A DNA stretch of 64,000 bases. Origin: Notamacropus eugenii. Taxonomy: Eukaryota; Chordata; Mammalia; Diprotodontia; Macropodidae. Within the stretch, counting starts at the first letter, position 1. Every line of letters starts with the position of its first letter. The position numbers and the translations under genes were made by a program. The DNA lies in the NCBI RefSeq assembly GCF_028372415.1, contig NC_092872.1, positions 282,165,206-282,229,205 of the forward strand, given 5' to 3'. The notes beneath the pieces were generated by a model, which saw only the letters and a list, made by a program, of their open reading frames with translations, did no database searches and was not told the origin of the DNA. This document shows, piece after piece, positions 46,101 to 55,100 of this stretch.

Positions 46101-48494
46101 GGCTATGGTACACTACAGGGCACAGAGCGCTAGTTCCTAAGCTAGATAGACCCAGGTTCCAGTCTTGCCCTGGACTCTTAGTTACTGGTTGACCCTGCAC
46201 ACCTCTCTAAAATGGGAGTAATAATAGATAATAATGTGGGGTGTTGTGAAGATCAAATGGGATGTTGGTAACATCCTCAGCATGGCACTGATACCTAGTA
46301 GGTTTTTAATCAATAGTTATTTCCTTCCCTGCAACATTCTTGCTTAGAAAAAAGAGAAGAATGGCCTTCAACCATGGCTTCTTTTTCTTTCATGTCAGTG
46401 GACAGAGAGGGTGTGGTAGGATGGTTTTTTTTCTGCTGTTGCAGGCTTTGACACCCCCCATATGTTCTTTGTTCTATAGGAAGGAGCTCGCAGAGTCACA
46501 CAAGGCCAATCAACCTTGTGGCAAGTGCTACTACTACCTCATGATCAGTAAGACATTCCGAGAGGCTTCAAGGAATTCCAGAAACAAAGGGAATGCTCCA
46601 CAGAAAGAAGAGCTGATGTTTGCCAATGCAGAGGAGGAGTTTTTCTATGAGGTAAGGCTGGGCTCTACACCTGCTTTTTATTTCTGACAATTTAAAACAC
46701 AATATAAGGAAGTGCTGTGAGAGGCCACATAGGGTGACAAGGGACTATGCTAGAGAACACACATACTGGTTGGAAGGCTCTGTCTGCTCCCTTCACCTTC
46801 CTATGCCTGGCCACTCTTTGTAAATTCCACATGGTCTAGCCTGCATGCGCAGGTGTTTGCTCCTGGAAGCAAGGTCCCTCCATGAATGGAATCACAGCTC
46901 TGGTCCCTGTCCTGGTATTTGTTCATTTATAATGGGATTTTTTAAGTAGACTTTTGTTGCTGTTGTTATTTGATGGTGGATTCTGAAGACCTTAGTTGTG
47001 CAGTTCCTTTTTATTGGTTGGAGATGGACTTTCACCTTTCTGGTGGTGAGGTCATTGACCAAATTCATTCCAAGGAACTCATTTCTGAAGCCTGGGGCTC
47101 TTTTCATATTCTGTCACTTGTCCAGATGGATAGTACCATGAGAAAACTGAGTGGCCCTGAGAAGGGTTCAGCTTCCCCCATAGACTGAAGGAAAGTGTCT
47201 GAACTTGACCTCATTTGTCCTTTTCTCATGGGAAACGGGAGCTTTGTGTTTGCACCAGTGATCTAGAGAGCTCAGCGGTGAAGCCTTTTCTTTTGAGTCA
47301 AGATGTTTTGAGAGCTTGCCTGGGACCGTAAATACTGAGCTGGAAGGGACTTAGGACACCTTTAGGGCCAATCCCCTCATCTTTCAGATGAGGAAACTGA
47401 GGAAGAAAAAGGATAAGTGACTTAGGGTTAGAGCAGGATTTGAACCCAGCTCTTCCTGAATCTGTTGCTCTCTACATTGTTAGGTTGTAGAGGACTCTCA
47501 CCTGTTATCACTTTAAGAGAAGGAATATTATAATGTACGTTATATATAACATATAATAATTATAGCTAGGATTTGTAGTTTGAAAAGTAACATGATCTCA
47601 TGATTCTCACAATAATCCTGTGGGATAGGAGCTATTTTTAGACCCATTTCACAAGTTGACAAACTGAGGTTGAAGTCTGGTGATCTTCTCAAGGCTTAGA
47701 GCAGTCAGGACTCAGTAGTTGGGAGCCCAGGTACTGAATCTGGGTCTTGTTACACCTCAGTGCTCAGGGGCCAAGGAGATTGCACTTGAAATGAGGTCAT
47801 TTCCAAAGTGGTGCTGTGATAATCTAAGACAATTCCAAAAGAATCATGATGGAAAAATTCAGACTATGGAGTCTGAATGCTGATCAAAGCACACTATTTT
47901 CTCTTTTTTTGTTTTTTCTTTCTCGTGGTTTTTCCCCTTTTCTGATTCTTTGACAACATGACTAATGTAGAGGAATGTTTAATGTGATTGTCCATGTTTG
48001 GCCTATATCAGATTACCTACTGTCTTGGGAAGAGAGAAAAATGTTTTGGAACTCAAAATCTTATAAAAGTCAATGTTGAGAACTGTCTTTACATGCAATT
48101 GGAAAAAACAAAACACTGTTAAGTGGGGAAAGGAAAAAAGTGGTGACATGGCTCAGCCCTTCCCTGGGTCTCTCCAGTGGGGCAACAGATGAGGCTGTTG
48201 GCAGCCTTTGGTTTGTTTAGAATCCTGGCTCATTTTGCTGCCATGGCCACTTCAGCCTAGGCCCCAGCCCTTCTTGGCTGTGGAGGAGGCAGTATTCATT
48301 TGAGTTTATTTCTTTTACTTTAGAAAGCACTTCTCAAATTCAGCTACTCAGTGCAAGAGGAGAGTGACCTGGCTTTGGGAGGCAGGTGGTCTTTTGATGA
48401 CTTACCCATGAAGCCCTTGCGGACGGTGATGGTCATCCCAGCGAGCAAGATGAGCGCAGTCATGGAGACGATGAAGGAGTACCTTTCCATATAA
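36969..48494 (+). CDS. BCCIP: BRCA2 and CDKN1A-interacting protein, beta-type, complete
   Basis: BCCIP binds BRCA2 and p21 in the nucleus, supports homologous recombination and cell-cycle control, and has been linked to 60S ribosome assembly. Coding exons: 36969-37127, 40797-40871, 41069-41149, 43811-43903, 44913-45088, 46480-46651 and 48324-48494. All junctions are GT-AG with consistent phase, giving 308 aa against about 314 in human BCCIP-beta. The protein starts MASQAKKRALGNRHPQPP and has a long acidic Glu/Asp stretch (about residues 25-52). The conserved core follows: EFEAHS, DGIKKLLQQ, LLIQQSHVGSVIK, FGFISLLNL, KPVGLLLSERF, PPQIALPM, FANAEEEFFYEKALLKF. It ends MKEYLSI as the beta isoform does. 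The ATG context (AGCATGG) is strong. An in-frame upstream ATG exists at 36906. The 3' end meets DHX32. Confidence 0.97.
37371..37540 (+). repeat. Direct copy A flanking the RTE
   Basis: About 170 bp starting tatgccctgcagcccc and ending gcgtgttcagac. It is homologous to 40235-40393 over its full length and abuts the RTE 3' end exactly. It retains about 11 CpGs. Confidence 0.88.
37541..40234 (-). mobile_element. RTE-clade LINE, 5'-truncated, in BCCIP intron 1
   Basis: Minus-strand translations match RTE polyprotein in several frames. Endonuclease end: WQGVLGRKGVGN near 40225, then STHWHLIDYVIVRRRDRQDV near 40080. Reverse transcriptase: LPNGVKQGCVLAPML near 38680, TDGRFLNLKRL near 38580. C-terminal part: HIDNEVDAHT, LLTSLLYAYETWT, HFHLNCLRKILRITWQDKV near 38000-38280. 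The 3' end (gtcattttggtcctctttgaagacgaagg on the minus strand) is the standard tail of these elements. It begins inside the endonuclease domain and has many stops. It is flanked by long direct copies of host sequence. Confidence 0.88.
40235..40393 (+). repeat. Direct copy B flanking the RTE
   Basis: About 159 bp starting tatgcctccagcccc and ending tgcacattcagac. It abuts the 5' end of the truncated RTE. Most CpGs of copy A are TpG/CpA here; about three remain. Confidence 0.88.
40797..40871 (+). CDS. BCCIP: BCCIP exon 2
   Basis: 75 nt, phase 0. It encodes EVTVEFEAHSISSDDFDG then IKKLLQQ; human has EVNIEFEAYSLSDNDYDG. Acceptor gtttacag, donor CAG|GTAAGA. Confidence 0.97.
41069..41149 (+). CDS. 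BCCIP: BCCIP exon 3
   Basis: 81 nt, phase 0, 27 codons. It encodes LFLKAAVNIAELTSLLIQQ then SHVGSVIK. Acceptor gtctttag, donor AAG|GTGAGA. Intron 2 is only 197 bp. Confidence 0.97.
41315..41520 (+). repeat. MIR-type fragment plus SINE body
   Basis: 'actgatgaggaaactgaggtctaggg' then 'gcaggcatgtgttaagcacctactgggtgccaggcatg'. Confidence 0.7.
43190..43300 (+). repeat. MIR-type fragment
   Basis: 'aaaatcagagctggaagggaccatgg...tgggtgaggaggctg'. Confidence 0.55.
43811..43903 (+). CDS. BCCIP: BCCIP exon 4
   Basis: 93 nt, phase 0, 31 codons. It encodes QTDVPEESDEEEDEEDEI then FGFISLLNLTESK. The acidic run is longer than in human (SNDDMDEDEV). Acceptor aaaatag, donor AAG|GTCAGC. Confidence 0.96.
44262..44530 (+). 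repeat. SINE body and tail
   Basis: 'cagtagacatttatttaacacctactatgcgc', 'gccctgccctctaggagctcatagtctaatggg', then a TA-rich tail and 'gggagagcattccaggcagg'. Confidence 0.75.
44913..45088 (+). CDS. BCCIP: BCCIP exon 5
   Basis: 176 nt, phase 0 to 2. It encodes GTECTEQIKELILSLCEKDM, then the conserved KPVGLLLSERFINVPPQIAL and PMHQQLQ. The donor is CTCCA|GTAAGA, splitting the Gln codon. The SLCEKDMVEQ stretch appears a few residues shorter than the remembered human CEKNCEKSMVEQ. Confidence 0.96.
46110..46340 (+). repeat. tRNA-headed SINE, diverged
   Basis: 'gatagacccaggttccagtcttgccctgg', 'aaaatgggagtaataatag', 'cctagtaggtttttaatcaatag'. Confidence 0.65.
46480..46651 (+). CDS. BCCIP: BCCIP exon 6
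   Basis: 172 nt, phase 2 to 0. It encodes KELAESHKANQPCGKCYYYL, a variable linker, then ELMFANAEEEFFYE. Acceptor tctatag, donor GAG|GTAAGG. Confidence 0.96.
47325..47720 (+). repeat. MIR-type fragments
   Basis: 'gagctggaagggacttaggacacc...cagatgaggaaactgagg' at 47335-47410, and 'gatctcatgattctcacaataatcctgtgg' at 47590-47625. Confidence 0.65.
47810..48125 (+). repeat. L1 3' UTR fragment in BCCIP intron 6
   Basis: Shares the 3' UTR class of the L1 ending at 15690: 'ccaaaagaatcatgatgg', 'gacaacatgactaatgtag', 'ggaactcaaaatctt' and 'acatgcaattgg'. Confidence 0.75.
48324..48494 (+). CDS. BCCIP: BCCIP exon 7 (beta-type last exon)
   Basis: 171 nt ending with TAA at 48492-48494. It encodes KALLKFSYSVQEESDLALGG, WSFDDLPMKPLRTVMVIP and MKEYLSI. 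Human beta has KAILKFNYSVQEESDTCLGG and ends LKEYLSV. Acceptor tactttag. Confidence 0.97.
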   Translation, partial: KALLKFSYSVQEESDLALGGRWSFDDLPMKPLRTVMVIPASKMSAVMETMKEYLSI

Positions 48495-48720
48495 CCTACT
48501 TTCTATAGACAGTGATTGGCTTGTTTATATAAGGCTTTCTGATAAACTCATTGGAGATTTAATGGTTTTGAAAACAACTCCTGTGTTTGTAATACCATGT
48601 ATAATGGATGGTTCAGTCACCATGGCCTTAATAGGTTTTTTAAAATCTCCTTTTTTCATTTTGGTCAAATGTACCTTGGACTTGTGAATCATTCATTAAA
48701 AGCTCATTACTTCAAGAGAA
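48495..48720 (+). other. BCCIP: BCCIP 3' UTR (inferred extent)
   Basis: From the stop to about 20 nt past the ATTAAA at 48695-48700. A stronger AATAAA occurs downstream at 49798-49803; using it would make the transcript overlap the last DHX32 exon antisense. Confidence 0.45.
48695..48700 (+). terminator. Polyadenylation signal ATTAAA, candidate for BCCIP
   Basis: Common variant signal ~200 nt after the BCCIP stop, just before the convergent DHX32 3' end. Confidence 0.45.
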
Positions 48721-48765
48721 AATGGAACACATGGGTTAGGAATTTTAAAAACTGAGCAACAACTG

Positions 48766-48771
48766 TTTATT
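48766..48771 (-). terminator. Polyadenylation signal AATAAA, candidate for DHX32
   Basis: Minus-strand AATAAA about 190 nt after the DHX32 stop. It would end that transcript near 48745, about 25-30 bp short of the proximal BCCIP end. Confidence 0.5.
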
Positions 48772-48957
48772 ATGGTTGCTTTAATGATGTACAAAATGTT
48801 TTACTTGTACAAAATTATCTCAGCTGGGAAATTTGTCTTGCCTCCTGTTAAATCTCTGTACATCTTTCATGTTGACAAACTATTACAATGATTAACTTTG
48901 GGGTGGTTACTGCACATACGGTTTCAGTGTGTACTGAATAGAATTAAGGTTTGCAAG

Positions 48958-49147
48958 TCATTGAATAACGCATCTGGGTTCAGCAGAAGTTTCAGGGCAC
49001 TCTTCACAGATTTTCTCTTTGCTTGACTTCAGTTCCTTTTTCATTGTTGAAATCGGGGAGAAGTGATTGATTACTTGCTGCAGAATATCTTTGCTTTCAC
49101 TAGGAGGCAGATTACTGAAGTAGTATGGCGGGGCCAACTGCATGAAT
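48958..49147 (-). CDS. DHX32: DHX32 last coding exon
   Basis: 190 nt, 62 codons plus TGA at 48960-48958. It encodes [40 protein letters not shown] and a tail ending in PRCVIQ. Acceptor gttccaacag. The tail is a few residues longer than the human end. Confidence 0.96.
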
Positions 49148-52100
49148 CTGTTGGAACAAAACAAAACCCAGCGATTTCAAGGAAGGGGAAGTTGATATAA
49201 TTTATTCAAACTCCGAGATCTTTGTAAGGGATAAATTCCAAAGCTCTGAAGCTCTACATAACCAGTCTGGAGTCAGAACTCCTGGACCAACTTGTGGGCC
49301 AAGTGCAGACTTGGAGGGCAAAGGGAAGTGCTCCTCAGTGAGCATCCTTGGCAGGGCCTTTTCTTAATACTCCTTTGGCAGGAATAAATTGGGGGATTTC
49401 TGGTAGATGCGCCATGAGAAGAGATGCCTCAGTTTATCTTTGCAGGCTTCTTAGGGAACAGCCAGGGACGTGGCTGACAACAGTAGTGTCTAAAAGCTGC
49501 TGCATCAGGAACCCTCACTCATTTTTAAGTGATAGGTGCTTAACCTTTTAGGGCCCTTTTCTCAGAGGGTTTTAAAATGCATAGATTACAAAGGAACCAT
49601 GATACTGAAATTGTTATAAAGTAATCATGTTCATAGACCCCCGGTACAGAAGCCTTGCATTAGCAGGATAGTGACTTAAAAGTATTTTAATGCAGTCAAA
49701 AGTCTTCAGAAACTATTTGGGGGATAACCTTGAAAAGTAGTCATTTTATAGAGCAACTGCAACATGGAAACAATGTCCTGCAGGGGGAGCCATGTTCAAT
49801 AAAATGTTTATATTTTCTTAGATTGCTTGTGCATTTTGTTGTTACAGTTGGCTATTTTTGAACACAAATTTTCAAAATAAGCTTTTATCCTGAGCATCAT
49901 GTTAATTATTAATAAAGCGTCACATTAATAATTGATTGGTTGTCTGATATTAAACATCAGGGAGTTTTCCAGGAGAAAATTCTAGCAAAGACTTTAAAAA
50001 CAAACTTTAGCATTTGCATTTCAGCCACCTTACTTCCACCTGAGATTAGAAGGGCCATCCACCAGCTTTCTTTCCCCTTTTAACTGGTTAAAGGTACAAG
50101 GTCCTTATCCAGCTTCAGCTGTTTTGGTTACAGTTGTTCTCATGCAGGAACCTGAGGGTAACTATCAGTTAGCACCCCCTTAGGGGATGGGGTTCATGAC
50201 CTGGAGCAGAGACAAGGCCCTTCAGCAGGGTTTAGGGGGAGAACTGAGGAGTTTCCTTGTGCCCCTCCCACATTTCTCTCACATCATCTGATTAGGAGCA
50301 CACGTTACAATATCTGTTTGCTTCAAGTCTCGGTGAGTGTATGATAAGGTCATTTGGGGCATATTTTTGGAAGGACACACTGTTCAGGAGTTGAGGGTTA
50401 CATGTTCTGATAGCAGAGGCAGACTCCTACAGTCCACAGTGTATGTAGCCCAAGGCCCATGAAACCTCATCCACTAAAAGACTCCACAAGAGGGACAGTG
50501 TTACCAGACTGGGCCCATCCTGGAGCATGGAGGGTTTTCTGTTCCAAGGAGGCCCAGCATGGAGGAGGACTTTCATTCAAAATGAGCATGGGTTGTGACC
50601 CCCTAACTCCCACTTACAGCTCTGGGGTGATTTCTGAGATGATTTGGATGTAGTTGTTCTCGGATATGCTGAATGTGTGGAAGACCACCCACTCTGGTAT
50701 CTTCTTCATGTTGTAGTAGCATGAAAGGGGGTGCAGCTGAGCCACCTGCTTGTGGGTTAACATCAAGTAGTTCCCTGATCCATCCACATCACGAGCGATC
50801 TGAGGGGGTATGAAGGGGGCAGAATCAGTCATCTGCACACAGAATTCATTTTTACCAACCCCACCTCTAGTGCCAAGAGGTAATGAACAGCAGCAGGAGA
50901 AGTTGGCCTCATTCCTGGAGCTCAGGACAGCACTGATAACCTTCACCCCCACGTCCCCAACTCTGATGAACAACTCAGACTCGGCATGTCCAAAACAGAA
51001 CTTGTTCCTTTTCAGCCATACTCCCTCCCTTTCTTCCAGATTTCCTTTTCATGCACTCTTGCCTCCCTCCCTCCCTCCCTCCATCTACCAGGGCTTGTCT
51101 TTCTGCCTCCAGAGTCTCTGGCATCTGTCTCCTCACATGGGTTCAGGCTGCCATCGCCTCACCTCAAATTCATCTCCTGGCCTCCACTGCCTTGTCTACC
51201 TGAGAATCCTCACACACGGCACAGGTGATATTACTCTTCTCTTAAGAGGCAGCCAGAAGATGCAGTGGACATGGTGCTGGCCTGGAGTCACCAGGGGAGA
51301 TGGGGGAGTCTGTGTCAGGAGCTTGCCCTTTTTGGGGCTGGCTGGCAGCTACCCTTCAGGGACCTCTTCTGCTTCAGCTGATGTATCCCAGCTTGGGTAC
51401 TGGGGAGCACTATCTGAATACATTGACACAGTGATACTCTTTCCCTTTCCATCAGATCACTGGTAGAATCACTGCAGCCCTGGGACCTGACAGGGCAATT
51501 TTTAAAAACAGCTTATTTTCTCTCTGATGTCAGCCTACTAAAAGTAGCCTGTTGTGGATTCTTACTTGCATAAAGTAACCAGCTACAAGAGCTTTCTTTA
51601 TGTTGAGGGTATTTTCCTTGGAGCCAAAGGCTGGTTCCGTGTAGGGGAGTTCAATCCGCCTGACAATGTCTAAAAGTTCCTCCCTGATGCTGTCTGCTGT
51701 CCTGAGTGCTGAGGAGCTGAGGAACCGTTCAGCACACCATTTCTCCACACAGTCTGAGGGGAAAAGAGACAAGAACCTGTTTAGAAAAGATGGCAAGCAA
51801 CTGAGGCCAGGAGGAGCCAGGAGTTCAAATGGAGATGGATCCTGGAGGAGTGAAGACACTCTTGGCCCCTTCCCCCCTGAGAGGTGGGGGGGAGATCTGT
51901 TCATATCACCCTGAGATCAAACCTTGATCTGGGAAAAAATGGAGAGCTCTTTATAATGAATGAGGCCCTCAAGAACAGCAGGATGTAAAATTCTCTTTGT
52001 TTTACATATTCCTAAGTACCTAGAACCCCATTTCCTAAGTGAATTGTCTAGCTACTGATCCATGCAAACACCTAGCAGCTCTGCTGAAATTCTTAGGAAA

Positions 52101-55100
52101 AGAAAGAAGGCTGAGCTCTTTGGGGATTTTCCCCATAGCTCTCTCCCTCTAGGTTTTACAATGAAATTCAGTCTCCTCCTGCTGAAATATTGTGTGCCAC
52201 TGGATGCCAGGCTGGATTAGGGGCTTTCTGTGTGTGAATGGCACATGTGCATTCTTCATCACTTCTCCAAATTGCTTTTTGTAGCTTTCCTGAAGCCTGG
52301 ACCCCTGGGACTCAGTCTTTTGGGGGCCTTCGCCCCCCCTGGATCCCTATCCATTCTAGGTTAATTCCTGACTCTGGCTCACCCTTATAGGTGCTCCTGA
52401 GTGGCAGGTCCCCTGACTAAGTTAATCAGGATCCTTGAGGCCACAATAGGCCTTAGCTGTTTTTGATTGCTAGAGCAGTGGTCTCCAAAGTGTGGTGTGT
52501 GCTAGGATTCCTGGCAGGATATGAGACCATCCAATCTGCTCAGTTGTGTCCTCCCTCAACTAGTGTGCCTTGGGGCAGGTCTCTGACAGCATCCTGTTAT
52601 TGCCCACCTGTGTACTCTCCTGAAGGCTGTGGTGCCTCCCCATTCCCAACTGGGGCCAGTGAAAATCTTCCCTCCACCCTCCCCTCATGTCCCCCAAGAG
52701 TCCCTCTTCCCTTTTGGGTAGGAGTGATCTGGCAATATGGAAACTGACCTATACTTGTCTGGATATACTGGTCAAATTCATTGAATAATTAATTACTAAC
52801 CACTGTTACAGGTCTACCCTGTCCTCCAGGAAATACACGGATTAAAAAAAATAATGAAGCATTTGGTCATATTGTTCTTACTAAAAATGTTTTTAAAATA
52901 TTTAATCTATATCATCTTTTTTACAGTTTTTATCATATACATTTACTGTGTACAGTGCACGCACACAACGCACACACATACATGATTTGGGAATCAATAT
53001 TCTTCTAACTCACTAACTCAGCATGTCCTTCTCAGTTAGCATCCTTCTCTCCTAAGGCTGGTCTACCCCCTTCCCTCCAGATGTCTCAGTGATAACCCTT
53101 GGTGCCTGGCCACTGGCCCACTCCTCCCTACCCTATCCATAAGCATAGTCGGGCACCCAGCATTTCTTGAGGGCTCAGGCTGTGATTTCACAGATAGACC
53201 AGCTCACAGGCCATGCTCTCCTAGGGATCACTGTCAAATGGACATCAAAGGTAACCTGGAAAGGACAGAGAAATAGCTGGGGGTTGAGGAAAGGCCTTTT
53301 GCACAAGATGGGAGAGGGAGGGGAGGAGGGAGAGCCTTTGATGCATGAGGGGGCAGTCAGGGCAAAGGCACAGAGCAGGGAGATGGATGGTCTTGGGTAA
53401 CAAACAGCAAGGGCCATTGTAGTTAGGGCAGCTAGGGGGTGCCACAGTGTATAAGAGTACACTGTTTTACTGCCTTGAGTAAAGAAGACCTGAGTTCAAA
53501 TCTGGACTCACATACTAGGTGAGTGACCCTGGGCAAGTCACTTCACCCTGTGTGCCTCAGTTTCCTCTTCTGCAAAATGAGCTGGAGAAGGAAATGGCAA
53601 ACCCCTCCAGTATCTCTGCCAAGGAAACCCCAGGTAGGGTCACCAAGAGTCGGAGGTGACTGAGAAATGATGAAGTAACAGCAACAGACGCTGAACCCCA
53701 GAGTACAGAGAGGAGAAAGGTTGTGTGTGTGACCCCAGTGGGGCTCACCGGGTGGGGGAGGGGCACCATGGTTAGACCCATGGGCCTCTGTCCAATGTTT
53801 CATTAAAATGTGGGTGAGCTATCATCTTCCCCTGATTCAAGGCCCTAGCTCAGGTGAGTGCTACATCCCGGGGAGTGGGGCATTGGGGTACTGGTGGCCA
53901 GGAATCTCCCCGGGGGCCTGACCCTGCAGATGCTGGACTGGCTCTTGGTCATTAGAGAAGGCTCTGCTGTCCAGCCCTGCTCCTCACAGCTGTCTGGTCC
54001 TGGGAGACCCCTCTGCCCCTGCAGCCCTCTCATCCAGCTGCTGAGCTCGTCCTGGACCCCCATTTTGAGGAAGTGGTGACCAGGCCAGCCATGTTCCTCC
54101 TCTATTTTCCCCCAAGGCCCTGCCCAACCTCCCCCCCACCCCCCATCAGCTCCTCAAGGGCAGGGGCCATCATCCTTTTCCCTTTATCTGTGCTCCCAGT
54201 TACTAGCACACAGAAAGCCCTTTGTGAATGCTCACCAGATGTCCTTTTAATGGGTCAAGCCTCTGAGTACACTCTGCAGACCCTATGCTTTCCCTCTGAA
54301 AACTCAACCCACTGGCAGACCTTGTAGGGATACTGTTGTCCAGATCATGGACCTTGGGTCAGCTGTCCTCCCCCTCCTCAAGAGAGATGCCCAGAAATGG
54401 AGCCCCTGCACTCCCCTCGAGGGCCAGAACCCCCCAACCCCCACTGCTCACCTTTACTTTGTAACTAACAGCACCCAATGCAAATGCTGCCTCCTCTTGG
54501 ATCCCCCCAACCCTCTGGCCCAGCTGGCCTGGCCTCACCTGAGCCCAGCCCCTCCTGGCCCTCACTTCCAGAGTTTTTGAGTTGGCTGACTAGCTCCAGG
54601 GGATACTCAGTCTCTCCTATCCTCCTGTCCTGAGAGTCACCCCTGCCTCCACCTTGTTTGGCTTCCTTTACAAAAATGATGCTTCTATTTTCTCAAGGTT
54701 TTCACATCCCTTATTGGGAACTGTCTGACTAGGTAGGCTTCTCAGCTCCATGCCTTGGCTCTGGCTTGCCCCCAGGCCTAGAATACCCTCTTCCCCATTT
54801 CTGTCTCTTAGAGCCCCTGACTTCCTATAGCACTCAGCTCCAATATAGGGGAACTTTGCCAGACAGGGTCCAAGGTGCCAACTACAGCCTTCCCTTCTGG
54901 AGTTCCCTTCCAGTGAGGGGACACCACAGGGCATGTAGTGCAGGGCCTGCAGTCAGGGGGACCTGAGTTCAAATCCAGCCTCAGATACTTAGTAACTGGG
55001 TGACTCTGACAAGGGACTACAACCTATCTGCCTCAGCTTCCTCCAGTGTCCAACGGGGATATGAGCCTGTCCCACCCCACCCAGGGCAGTTGTAAAGATC

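Noticed and set aside
50810-51466. Longest open frame on the plus strand (218 codons) next to a DHX32 exon
   Set aside because: Composition follows CT-rich simple sequence (CTCC repeats at 51060-51083), with no recognisable domain, and it lies in a DHX32 intron.
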